The notes below the pieces were generated by a model. That model was given only the letters and a program-made list of their open reading frames with translations. It made no database searches and was not told the DNA's origin. Below, piece by piece: positions 1 to 7,547 of a DNA stretch of 18,055 bases (positions are counted from its first letter, which is position 1; every line of letters starts with the position of its first letter). Position numbers and translations under genes: made by a program. The stretch comes from Acidimicrobiaceae bacterium (GTDB lineage Bacteria > Actinomycetota > Acidimicrobiia > Acidimicrobiales > Aldehydirespiratoraceae). Location of the stretch: the NCBI GenBank assembly GCA_009840695.1, contig VXNG01000095.1, forward strand, positions 1 through 18,055, given 5' to 3'.

Positions 1-1
1 C

Positions 2-25
2 GACATGCCGGACCGGGGTCCATGA
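2..25 (+). CDS. Possible 3' end of an upstream gene (partial)
   Basis: One reading frame is open from the window edge to a TGA at 23-25, and this stop overlaps the ATG of the methyltransferase gene in an ATGA arrangement. The same overlap is used three more times in this window (3016-3019, 7544-7547, 17383-17386), and no clear Shine-Dalgarno sequence precedes the ATG at 22. Translational coupling to an upstream gene is therefore plausible. Only seven codons are visible, so nothing can be said about function and the frame could be open by chance. Confidence 0.3.
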   Translation, partial: DMPDRGP

Positions 26-1014
26 CCGCGTCGATCAGCGGGCTCCTGGAGGCCAGGGGCCACATCGTGGCCGACGGAGCCATGGGCACCCAACTCTTCG
101 CGGTGGGCCTCAGCGCCGGCGACCCTCCCGAGGCCTGGAACGTGCATCACGCCGGCGAGGTGCGGGCCATCCACCGGGCCTACCTGCGGGCGGGGGCCGA
201 CCTGGTGATCACCAACAGCTTCGGCGGGACGAGCTTCCGCTTGGCCCTGCACGGCCTCCAGGACAGGGTGGTGGAGCTGAATGCGGCTGCAGCCCGCAAC
301 GCCAAGATGGAGGCCGACGCCGAAGCCGAGCGAACGGGCCGGACGCTGCTGGTGGCAGGTTCGATGGGTCCGACCGGCGAGCTGCTCGAGCCGATGGGCA
401 ACATGTCAGCGGCGGATTGCAAGGCTGCCTTTGCCGTGCAGGCCGAGGGCCTGGCCGCCGGGGGCGCCGATGTGCTGTGGATCGAGACCATGAGCGACTT
501 GGACGAGGTGGAGGCCGCGGTGCGAGGGGCTCGCTCGGCCTGCGATCTCCCGGTGGCCGCGACCATGAGCTTCGACACCGCCGGCCGCACGATGATGGGC
601 GTCACCGGCTCCGAGCTGGCCGAGCGGCTGGGCGGGCTGGGCCTGGCGGCCATGGGCGCCAATTGCGGCAACAACGTCGCCGACACCGAAGCGGCCGTGA
701 TCGCAGTGGCCTCGACATCGCCAGGCACACCGGTGATCTCCAAGCCCAACGCGGGCGTGCCGGTGTGGAGCGGCGATGCGCTCGTCTACGACGGCACCCC
801 CGAGGTGATGGCAGCCCACGCCCACAGGGCACGGGCTGCGGGGGTGGCCGTGATCGGCAGCTGCTGCGGCAGCACCCCGGCCCATACCGCCAAGATCGCA
901 GCGGTCCTGCGGGGCGACGAACCCCCGCCCGATATCGAGTTCGCCGCCCCCTCTACGACACCGGGAACCGAGGACCGCCTAGCCCGCCGCCGCACCCGAC
1001 GCCGGGGCCGGTAA
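22..1014 (+). CDS. Betaine/homocysteine S-methyltransferase-like protein
   Basis: This 330-residue protein belongs to the homocysteine S-methyltransferase family, cytosolic zinc enzymes that move a methyl group to homocysteine to give methionine. Visible motifs are DGAMGT (18-23), TNSFGG (64-69), GSMGPTGE (113-120), and the three zinc-binding cysteines: Cys215 in GANCG and Cys281/Cys282 in GSCCGSTPAH. The 'GLSAGDPPEAWN' stretch and overall length fit the short bacterial betaine-homocysteine methyltransferases better than cobalamin-dependent MetH. The convergent neighbour is a glycine-betaine transporter, which favours betaine as methyl donor; S-methylmethionine or another donor is not excluded. 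The C-terminal tail after about residue 300 is low-complexity and ends in an Arg-rich run that is probably not catalytic. The ATG at 22 overlaps a possible upstream stop codon. Confidence 0.78.
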   Translation: MTASISGLLEARGHIVADGAMGTQLFAVGLSAGDPPEAWNVHHAGEVRAIHRAYLRAGADLVITNSFGGTSFRLALHGLQDRVVELNAAAARNAKMEADAEAERTGRTLLVAGSMGPTGELLEPMGNMSAADCKAAFAVQAEGLAAGGADVLWIETMSDLDEVEAAVRGARSACDLPVAATMSFDTAGRTMMGVTGSELAERLGGLGLAAMGANCGNNVADTEAAVIAVASTSPGTPVISKPNAGVPVWSGDALVYDGTPEVMAAHAHRARAAGVAVIGSCCGSTPAHTAKIAAVLRGDEPPPDIEFAAPSTTPGTEDRLARRRTRRRGR

Positions 1015-1026
1015 CGGCAGTGAGTC

Positions 1027-1059
1027 GCCTCGCCTATCGCCGGACGCGCTAGGCGGGGC
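1027..1059. terminator. Bidirectional hairpin between convergent genes
   Basis: Positions 1027-1036 and 1050-1059 form a 10-bp stem with one G-U type pair and a 13-nt loop. It sits between the stop of the methyltransferase gene (1012-1014) and the end of proW, covering the proW stop codon at 1049-1051. There is no T-run, so an intrinsic terminator is inferred from position and stem strength only. Confidence 0.5.
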
Positions 1060-3019
1060 TGCTGACGCGCCAGCCGCGTGCGGCCACGATCAAGCCTCCG
1101 ACGACCGTCAGGAAGGCGCTCGCGCCGGGGGACAGCGCCGGGGTCGCCAAGCGGACGAAGGAGGCGACCCAGGCCACCCCGATGGCGGCGATAGCACATC
1201 CCAGCCCGAACATCACAACGCCGAAGTAGCGCTGGACGGCAGGACTGCGCGCTAGTCGGCCGAGCGTCGCCGCCAATGATGCAAGCGTGAGGACCAGGAC
1301 GGTGTAGCCGATCATCGGACCATCGGTGTCCAGGCCGCGGACTACCACGCGGCGGGTCTCGGCGAGGGCTTCGGCCAGCACCTCGGCCGCCAGGCCACCC
1401 TGATCAGCGCCCTCCGCCTCGGCCGCCAGTTCCGCGGCGATCTGAGCGGCGTCGCTGCGCTGGTCCAGGATCCAGGATCCGGAAGCTCCCGCGAACACGA
1501 GGAACAGGGTCAGCACGACCATGCCCGCCAACTCGCGGGGACTGGCACGGGCAGGCTCGTCGGCAGACCTCATGCGGAGGGCCGCACCGGCGCCCCCGCC
1601 GAGGACGATCAGCGCTCCGAGGAGACCCAGCCACACACCGGGGCCGTGGCTGTAGTTGTCGCCACGCGGCGACACGGTCAGGTAGGCCGCCGCGAGCGAG
1701 GCCAGCACCAGACCGGCGGCGAGGAAGGCGGCGCCGCCGGCGATGAACTTGTCCCGGCTACGCGGCCGCCACAGCGCCGACGCGCCGCCGAAGACGACGA
1801 CCACGGCGACTAGGCCGAACACGATCCCGAACCAGGAGCCGCCGGTCGCGTCCAGCCCGCTGTGGGCGCCGGGAAGGTCGTTGTCGTCGAATCGGGCGTA
1901 GCCCGACAGCAGCCCGGCGTCGTTCCCCCACGTCAGCAAGAGCGAGACGGCGGCCAGCAGACCTCCAGCAAGGGCCGCCCAAGCCCCGATGCGGTGCGAC
2001 GTGGTCAGCGCCGGCGCAGCCGTCGCGGCCGTCATAGCGGGGGTCTCCGGATCGGCCTGCATGCCGGCCACCGGGGGGACTACGGGGTCGGCCCGGGTAG
2101 CCCAAGCGCTGCGTATCCGGGCCAGCAGCCCGCGCCAATCATCGGTCTCCTCGGGCTGCGAGATCCGGTCGAGGAGCACTCCGACGAAATAGAGGCCCGC
2201 GCCCGCCGAGGCGCCGACGGGGATGTCGGCGGTGTTCAAAGCGGTGAGGATCGGTTTGCCGAGACCGCCGCCGGCGATGATCGCCACGATTCCCACCATC
2301 GACAGCGACAGCAGCAGGGTCTGGTTCAGTCCGGCCATGATCGCGGGCCGGGCCAGCGGCATCTGCACTTCGCGCAGGATCCGGGTCTCGGTCGCTCCGA
2401 ACGCCCGGGCGGCCTCGACCACATCCGAGGGGACCTGGCGGATACCCAGGTTGGTGAGCCTGACGATAGGCGGCAGCGCGAAGACCAGGGTGGCCAGCAC
2501 GCCGGGGGTCCGGCGGACGCCGAACAGGAAGATGATGGGCAGCAGGTAGACGAAGGGGTGGATCACCTGCATGCCGTCGAGGACGGGGCGCAGCCGGCTC
2601 CAGAACGCGTCGACCCGGGCGGCCAGGATCCCCAGGGGGATTCCGATCACCGTGCAGATCAGCACGGCCACGATGATCATCCCGAGCGTCTCCATGGTGA
2701 GATCCCAGTACTCGTTGCCGAGCAGCCCGCATATCAGGAGGCCAGCCGCGCTGCCCAGTCCCACCAGGATGTTCCTGGTGGCCAACCCCAGCAGGAAGAA
2801 CAGCAACAGCACGACCGGCCACGGGAGCCAGTCCTGCAGCAGGTTGTCGATGATGAGCTCCAGCAGCTTGTCGACGGGCCATTTGACGGCGTCCAGGAAT
2901 CCCTTGATGTGGGTGGTCAGCCAGAAGACGATCTCCTCGATCCACAGACCGAACGGGATCTCCCACGCGTCGAGGTTGGCGTTGTCCCAGAAGCTGGTAG
3001 CGAGCAATCGCCGACTCAT
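1049..3019 (-). CDS. proW: Glycine betaine/proline ABC transporter permease (ProW-like) with a long multi-spanning C-terminal extension
   Basis: This is the 656-residue inner-membrane permease partner of the ATPase encoded just upstream. Residues 1-290 resemble ProW/OpuAB: about six or seven membrane segments between 64 and 286, and a clear ATPase-coupling EAA loop at 201-232 (VEAARAFGAT then LPLA-like 'MPLARPAIMAGLNQ'). Standalone permeases of this kind are roughly 280-400 residues. After a hydrophilic linker (about 288-343), a further 310 residues carry about eight hydrophobic segments (near 347, 395, 425, 462, 497, 570, 597 and 632). An Ala/Glu-rich helical loop lies at about 522-562. I do not recognise this extension. 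The reading frame is continuous with no sign of a frameshift. The ATG overlaps the proV stop as ATGA, so the two are translationally coupled. Confidence 0.85.
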   Translation of the reverse strand: MSRRLLATSFWDNANLDAWEIPFGLWIEEIVFWLTTHIKGFLDAVKWPVDKLLELIIDNLLQDWLPWPVVLLLFFLLGLATRNILVGLGSAAGLLICGLLGNEYWDLTMETLGMIIVAVLICTVIGIPLGILAARVDAFWSRLRPVLDGMQVIHPFVYLLPIIFLFGVRRTPGVLATLVFALPPIVRLTNLGIRQVPSDVVEAARAFGATETRILREVQMPLARPAIMAGLNQTLLLSLSMVGIVAIIAGGGLGKPILTALNTADIPVGASAGAGLYFVGVLLDRISQPEETDDWRGLLARIRSAWATRADPVVPPVAGMQADPETPAMTAATAAPALTTSHRIGAWAALAGGLLAAVSLLLTWGNDAGLLSGYARFDDNDLPGAHSGLDATGGSWFGIVFGLVAVVVVFGGASALWRPRSRDKFIAGGAAFLAAGLVLASLAAAYLTVSPRGDNYSHGPGVWLGLLGALIVLGGGAGAALRMRSADEPARASPRELAGMVVLTLFLVFAGASGSWILDQRSDAAQIAAELAAEAEGADQGGLAAEVLAEALAETRRVVVRGLDTDGPMIGYTVLVLTLASLAATLGRLARSPAVQRYFGVVMFGLGCAIAAIGVAWVASFVRLATPALSPGASAFLTVVGGLIVAARGWRVSSPA

Positions 3020-4242
3020 GCTTGAGCCTCTTGGGCTTTGGCTCGCTGCAACTGCTCGGAGACGCCTTCGACCCGACCCAGCTCGGCCAGCACCTTGAGA
3101 GGCCGGACCGCCCCGATCAGCCTGCCCTCGGCGTCGATCACGGCCAGAGGAAGGCCCGACCCGAACAGCTGGTACACCTTGGCCAGCGTCGTGTCGACGG
3201 TGACGGCCGGCACCGCCTCAACGAGAGACTCCAACTGCTGGTCGCCGCGGGCTCGGGCCCGCTCGGCCGACTGGCGCGTGACGACGCCGAGCGGTCGGCC
3301 GTCAGCATCGACCACATGGGCCGCATCCGACCCGACGCCGGCTACGGCGTTGAGCACATCTGCGACCGACCCGCTGGCCGGCACCGTCGCCGCGTCCTCG
3401 CGCACCGTGTCCACGGCCAGCACCCGGCCCTGATCGACATCCTGGACGAACTCGGCCACATAGTCGGTCTCGGGGCGCATGAGGATGTCCTCGGGCGCCC
3501 CGATCTGGTGGATGGCCCCGTCCTTCATGATGCACACCCTCGAACCGACCCGGAGCGCCTCGTTGAGATCGTGGGTGATGAACAGGATCGTCTTGTGGAG
3601 CTCACCCTGGATCTCCATCAGCTCGTCCTGCATCTGGCGCCGGATGAGAGGATCGAGAGCGCTGAAGGCCTCGTCCATGAGCAGGATGTCCGGGTCGGTG
3701 GCGAGAGCGCGGGCCAGCCCGACCCTCTGCTGCATTCCGCCGCTGAGCTGCCGCGGGTAGCTGTTCTCGTAACCGGCCAGCCCGACGAGCGCGAGCGCTC
3801 CCTCCGCGGCCGCCTTGCGGGCCTCGGGGTCGACGCCCTTCACCCTCAGGCCGAAGGCGACATTGGAGAGTATGTCCTGGTGGGGAAACAGGGCGAAGTG
3901 CTGGAACACCATGCCGGTGCTGTCACGGCGGAAAGCCTGGAGCTCCTTGGGGTTGAGGGCTGTCACATCGACTCCGTCGACGATGATCGTGCCCGTGGTC
4001 GGCTCGTAGAGCCGGTTCACACAGCGGAGGAGTGTGGACTTGCCCGAGCCGGACAGGCCCATCACCACGAAGATCTCCCCTTCCTCGACATCGATGTCGG
4101 CGTCCTTCACGCCGACGACATGCCCGGTGCGCTCCCTGATCTCCTCCTTCGAGCAGCCGGCTCGCAATAACGTGAGAGCCTCGCCGTCGGGCTCGTCGCC
4201 GAAGATCTTGGTTACGTTCGCAATCTTGACCTTGGTCGGCAT
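3016..4242 (-). CDS. proV: Glycine betaine/proline ABC transporter ATP-binding protein with CBS domains (ProV-like)
   Basis: This 408-residue cytoplasmic ATPase energises betaine import. It has Walker A GLSGSGKST (62-70), Q-loop VFQHFALFPH (112-121), signature LSGGMQQR (166-173), Walker B ILLMDEAFSALD (186-197) and the switch histidine in ITHD (222-225). The N-terminal insert before Walker A, including 'LLRAGCSKEEI', is typical of ProV/OpuAA. Residues of about 275-395 form a pair of CBS-like modules, with VVDADGRPLGVVT and VIDAEGRLIGAV as the two characteristic strands. In this family the CBS pair senses ionic strength and gates transport. Length and order match E. coli ProV. It is the first gene of the leftward proVW operon and is divergent from proX, so the binding protein is transcribed separately from its membrane complex. 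Confidence 0.93.
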   Translation of the reverse strand: MPTKVKIANVTKIFGDEPDGEALTLLRAGCSKEEIRERTGHVVGVKDADIDVEEGEIFVVMGLSGSGKSTLLRCVNRLYEPTTGTIIVDGVDVTALNPKELQAFRRDSTGMVFQHFALFPHQDILSNVAFGLRVKGVDPEARKAAAEGALALVGLAGYENSYPRQLSGGMQQRVGLARALATDPDILLMDEAFSALDPLIRRQMQDELMEIQGELHKTILFITHDLNEALRVGSRVCIMKDGAIHQIGAPEDILMRPETDYVAEFVQDVDQGRVLAVDTVREDAATVPASGSVADVLNAVAGVGSDAAHVVDADGRPLGVVTRQSAERARARGDQQLESLVEAVPAVTVDTTLAKVYQLFGSGLPLAVIDAEGRLIGAVRPLKVLAELGRVEGVSEQLQRAKAQEAQA

Positions 4243-4266
4243 GCGCTCCGTTCCTGGATCTAGCCC

Positions 4267-4289
4267 TGCCCCGCAACACTAGTGGGGCA
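4267..4289. repeat. Small inverted repeat upstream of proV
   Basis: TGCCCC at 4267-4272 is matched by GGGGCA at 4284-4289, with an 11-nt loop. It lies 25 bases upstream of the proV start, in the presumed 5' leader. It could be a leader hairpin or an operator; sequence alone does not say which. Confidence 0.3.
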
Positions 4290-4311
4290 AGCCAGTCGAT
4301 GGCCCAGGAGC

Positions 4312-4336
4312 AAAGTTGACATCGCTATTGCGAGAA
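4312..4336 (-). promoter_or_regulatory. Possible third, degenerate copy of the shared operator-like motif
   Basis: On the minus strand this 25-nt stretch matches the site at 9116-9140 in 17 of 25 positions, including an identical run of ten, AGCGATGTCA. It matches the site at 14979-15003 in 15 of 25. It lies in the proV/proX divergent intergenic region (4243-4416), which otherwise shows no convincing promoter: a TTGACA at 4316-4321 overlaps this site but has no good -10 box at standard spacing. Because the copy is degenerate, functional status is uncertain. Confidence 0.35.
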
Positions 4337-4416
4337 TGGCCCGTCTGAACTAGGAAGAACGAGTGACAACGCTCCGGGGTCGGAGGCTCCTGAGCCATCA
4401 ACAAGGAGACCCACCA

Positions 4417-5736
4417 ATGAGAATTGTCCGTGGACGAGCGCTCGTCGCCGTCCTTCTGACGTTCGGGCTGCTGGCCGCAGCCTGTGGTGACGACGAAGAG
4501 CCGGCAACGACGCCAGCACCGGCCGACGACGGTGCCGCCGCGGCGGCGCAAGCGGAGGTCGATGCCGCGCAGGCTGCGGCGAAGGCGGCGCAGGCGGAAG
4601 CCGAGGCGGCCCAAGCCGCGTTGGAAGCGGCCGAGGCGGCAGCAGCCGAGGCGAGCGCCGAGCAGCAAGCTGAGGCCCAGGCGGCCCTGGAGGCGGCCCA
4701 AGCCGAAGTCGAGGCTGCCCAAGCCGAGGCCGAGGCGGCCCAGGCCGCGTTGGAAGCGGCCGCCGAACAAGAGATGGCGCTGCCCGGCGAGGGCGTGACC
4801 GTCACCATGGCGCGGGGCAACTGGAAGGAGACCAACTTCCAGAACTACGTAGTGCAGTTGCTCCTCGAGGAGCTCGGCTACGAGGTCACCGACCCCGAGG
4901 AGATCGCGCCGGCGACGTTCTACCCAGCCTTGGCCCAGGGCGACTACGACCTGTGGGCGTCGTCATGGCCGCTCAACCACACTCCCCTGCTGGAGGGTGA
5001 GAGTCCCGACGGCGGCACCTTCGGCGACAGGGTCCAGTACATCGGCACGATGATGGCGTCGGGCGCCCTGCAAGGCCTCCTGGTGGACATTCCCAGCGTG
5101 GAGCAGTACGGCTTCACCACTCTCGGGGAACTGCTCGACAACCCCGACGCGGTCGCCCACTTCGACACCGACGGCGACGGCAAGGCCGACCTCAACGGCT
5201 GTGACGACGGCTGGGGCTGCCAGAAGGTGATGAACGACACGATCGCCAAGAACGGCTGGGACGATCGCATCGCGCAGGTGTCGGCCACCCATTCGGCGCT
5301 GTTCGCCGAGTCGCAGGCGAGCTTCGAGACAGGCGGTCCGGTCCTGCAGTATGTGTGGACGCCCACGGCCTTCGTGGGCAAGCTCGTGCCGGGACGAGAC
5401 GTGCTGTGGCTCGCCATCGAGCCGGACCAGGCCCTCGAGGGACAGGACGGAGTCTCAGCGGTGGGTGATGCCTGCACCAACGACCCGTGCACGACCATGT
5501 TCACGCCGTCAGACATCGTGGTGACGGCCAACAACGACTTCCTGGCGGCCAACCCAGCGGCTGCGTCCCTGCTCGCCAACTTCGAGATCGACCCGCTGGC
5601 GGTCGCCGTCCAGGCGGTGGCGATCGACGCGGGCGCCAACCCCAACGATGACATGGTCGCTGCGGCCGCCGAATGGATAGCGGCCAACCGCGACGTCATC
5701 GACCCGTGGATCGCGGCTGCGCTCGCCGCGGGCTGA
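4417..5736 (+). CDS. proX: Glycine betaine-binding lipoprotein (ProX/OpuAC family) with coiled-coil tether
   Basis: This 439-residue secreted substrate-binding lipoprotein should capture glycine betaine or a related compound for ProV/ProW. The start at 4417 is chosen because AAGGAG (4403-4408) lies 8 bases upstream and a signal peptide with lipobox LAAAC (Cys23) follows at once; the frame is open further upstream, to 4363. Residues of about 38-117 are almost wholly Ala, Glu and Gln in heptad-like units, predicting a long helix between lipid anchor and ligand domain. The domain from about 126 is OpuAC-like: MARGNWKETNFQNY, 'DYDLWASSWPLNHTP' with aromatic residues suited to a quaternary amine, and 'WTPTAF'. 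A DTDGDGKAD loop (250-258) followed by paired cysteines resembles a calcium loop. It diverges from proVW and is followed by a strong hairpin. Confidence 0.9.
   Translation: MRIVRGRALVAVLLTFGLLAAACGDDEEPATTPAPADDGAAAAAQAEVDAAQAAAKAAQAEAEAAQAALEAAEAAAAEASAEQQAEAQAALEAAQAEVEAAQAEAEAAQAALEAAAEQEMALPGEGVTVTMARGNWKETNFQNYVVQLLLEELGYEVTDPEEIAPATFYPALAQGDYDLWASSWPLNHTPLLEGESPDGGTFGDRVQYIGTMMASGALQGLLVDIPSVEQYGFTTLGELLDNPDAVAHFDTDGDGKADLNGCDDGWGCQKVMNDTIAKNGWDDRIAQVSATHSALFAESQASFETGGPVLQYVWTPTAFVGKLVPGRDVLWLAIEPDQALEGQDGVSAVGDACTNDPCTTMFTPSDIVVTANNDFLAANPAAASLLANFEIDPLAVAVQAVAIDAGANPNDDMVAAAAEWIAANRDVIDPWIAAALAAG
4602..4762 (+). repeat. In-frame direct repeat within the proX tether
   Basis: A 32-nt sequence at 4602-4633 recurs at 4731-4762 with a single mismatch, offset by 129 bases, or exactly 43 codons. 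Both copies encode the same Ala/Glu-rich helical segment. This points to recent intragenic duplication or slippage lengthening the tether in whole heptad-like units. Confidence 0.75.
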
Positions 5737-5774
5737 ACCATCGGCCGGACGGCCGCGGACAACACAACTGAGAC

Positions 5775-5804
5775 GGTAGGGCGGGGCACCAGCCCCGCCC
5801 TACC
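5775..5804 (+). terminator. Perfect 13-bp hairpin downstream of proX
   Basis: Positions 5775-5787 and 5792-5804 are perfect inverted complements around a 4-base ACCA loop, and the stem is very GC-rich. There is no T-run after it. It lies 38 bases after the proX stop and about 10 bases before the next Shine-Dalgarno sequence. It is either a terminator or, since no promoter is visible for the next gene, an attenuator or mRNA-stabilising hairpin that keeps proX expression above that of the downstream cassette. Confidence 0.7.
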
Positions 5805-5828
5805 ATCATCTCCAGGAGGCGCGGGTTG

Positions 5829-7547
5829 GTGACCACGGCGGCTGTTGCCCCATCCCAGGATCGACTGCAGGCCGAACTCGACGGGCGACGTCCCCGCCTG
5901 CGTCCCCCGGCGGTGGTGATGCAGCCGGCGATGATGGGCGCGGCCCGCTTGACCCGCTACAGCTTCAGCCGCACGATGCTGCGCCGGGCGTTCCGGAGCC
6001 GGTGGCTCGCCCGGCGAGCCCGTTTCAACATCGACGACCGCGGCCACGGCGAGGCGGTGTACGAGATCGATGCTGGCGGCCACAAGCTCAGCTTCGTGGC
6101 GTTCACCACGACCATCGACGAATGCGAGCACACTGACCGCGTCATCGCCGAACGGTGGGAGATCGCCGGCGCTCTCGTGGAGGGCGACCTCACCGAAGAG
6201 TTCCTCGGCCTGCTGCGGAGCCAGGTGCCGAGGCAGGAGGCAGGCCGGTTCGATCCGCGAGTCCTGGTGCTCACACGGGGCAATCGCAGCGTGCGGTTCT
6301 TCGACTACCTCGCGCATGCCCTCGCCGCAGGCAAACAGCCCGACCCTTATCTAGTAGCCGACGCCGGCTACATCCTGCGAAGCACCGCCTTCTACGCCAA
6401 CGGAAAATACGGGATGCGGTCCTTCGAGGGATATCCCGACGGCCACCCCCTGCGGATCCCGTACCGGGCCCAGTTCGTGTGCGCGTGGCTGTTCCGGGAA
6501 CTCGGATACGACCTAGTGGAGCATTGCGCCCGCGCCAGTGGTGGCGACGCCGCGGTGCCCTTCGACGAGCAATGGCGCCGGTACTTCGGGCTGGGCAACG
6601 CCACAGGCCTGGGGCTGGTGCCCTTCGCGTTCAAGCACCCGAGAGTGATCCACGCGTGGGTCTCCATCCGCGAGATGGCGCTGGCCGATGTGCGGGCGCT
6701 GCCGAGCAACCGTGACCGGCTCGAACGGCTCGACGCGTGGATCCAGCGGGCCCATGCGCACTTCGTCCACGGAACGGATGACGACTGCCGGCCCTTCCTC
6801 AACAGCGTCGACGTAGCCACGGTGGTCCTGCAGATCCGGGAGGCTCTCGAACGCTGCCGCCGTGACCCCCTCCCCTTCGATGCCCTGTACCGCTGGTCGG
6901 AGAGTCACGGTCCTGAGACCGCCGAACTGGTCGTGTCGCTGCTGCTGGAACTGCACGACGGCGACGACCGGTTGATCGACGAACTGCTCACCGTCGATGA
7001 GCACAGCCCGCTCGACCCGGCGCTGACCGTGGGGCACATGCGGACCATGCTGGCATCGAGGTTCGAGTGGCTCGCGCGGCTCGACCTCGACGGCGATTCG
7101 GCCGACGCATGGTGGTGGGTCATCAGCGACAACACCGAGGAGCCGCGCCGCGCCCGGCGCGATCGGCTCGAGCCGGCCTGCCGCGACGTCGCCATCGACA
7201 TGGCGCTCCGTCTCTGGAGGCTGCGCGGCGCGCTCGACGGCTACCACGACGACACGCCGATCCACCGTTTACTCTCCGAGCACCCCGAGCACCGGCTGGC
7301 GGCCGAGCGGCTGAGCGTCAGCGATCGTGCCTACACCGAGCCTCGGGACAACCCCTGTTCTGCCCACTACCTGCCGTTGCAGCTCCAGCGATTCCAGCTA
7401 GCCATGTACGGCATGGACAATTTCAAGCCCAAGTCCACCGACTGGCTGAGGGTCACTCTCTTCCAGGGTGCTCCGCGCCTGGGCGACCTCGGCACGGACG
7501 CCGGCGACGACTGGGTGCTGCCGGCCCGCCCCGGGGGTTCTGAATGA
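5829..7547 (+). CDS. Large soluble protein of unknown function, first gene of a three-gene cassette
   Basis: I do not recognise this protein of about 572 residues. AGGAGG at 5814-5819 sits 9 bases before the GTG at 5829, and a TTG at 5826 in the same frame is an alternative start. There is no signal peptide or membrane segment, so it should be cytoplasmic. It has a basic N-terminal part (about 35-66), an acidic, strand-rich section (67-125), and a Gly/Tyr-rich part with 'NGKYGMRSFEGYPDGHP' (about 192-208). A long helical section rich in Glu, Leu and Arg spans about 280-420. A conserved-looking C-terminus contains 'WWWVISDNTEEP' (429-440) and 'NPCSAHYLPLQLQRFQLAMY' (509-528). The stop overlaps the start of the M19-like gene as ATGA, so the two are coupled. 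Codon usage matches its neighbours. An enzyme is plausible, but no catalytic motif is identifiable. Confidence 0.8.
   Translation: MTTAAVAPSQDRLQAELDGRRPRLRPPAVVMQPAMMGAARLTRYSFSRTMLRRAFRSRWLARRARFNIDDRGHGEAVYEIDAGGHKLSFVAFTTTIDECEHTDRVIAERWEIAGALVEGDLTEEFLGLLRSQVPRQEAGRFDPRVLVLTRGNRSVRFFDYLAHALAAGKQPDPYLVADAGYILRSTAFYANGKYGMRSFEGYPDGHPLRIPYRAQFVCAWLFRELGYDLVEHCARASGGDAAVPFDEQWRRYFGLGNATGLGLVPFAFKHPRVIHAWVSIREMALADVRALPSNRDRLERLDAWIQRAHAHFVHGTDDDCRPFLNSVDVATVVLQIREALERCRRDPLPFDALYRWSESHGPETAELVVSLLLELHDGDDRLIDELLTVDEHSPLDPALTVGHMRTMLASRFEWLARLDLDGDSADAWWWVISDNTEEPRRARRDRLEPACRDVAIDMALRLWRLRGALDGYHDDTPIHRLLSEHPEHRLAAERLSVSDRAYTEPRDNPCSAHYLPLQLQRFQLAMYGMDNFKPKSTDWLRVTLFQGAPRLGDLGTDAGDDWVLPARPGGSE

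Noticed and set aside
1862..4170. Two long plus-strand open frames opposite proW and proV
   Set aside because: Their translations are rich in Gly, Arg, Gln and Asp without domain features, and they mirror third-position GC bias of the real minus-strand genes.
4243..4416. Riboswitch or complete sigma70 promoter in the proV/proX region
   Set aside because: Only a TTGACA and a short inverted repeat were found; there is no -10 box at proper spacing and no recognisable riboswitch core.
4944..6317. Long minus-strand open frame of 457 codons spanning proX and the start of the 572-aa gene
   Set aside because: It lies antisense to two well-supported genes and crosses the hairpin at 5775-5804. Its translation has no recognisable motif and reflects GC-rich shadow coding.
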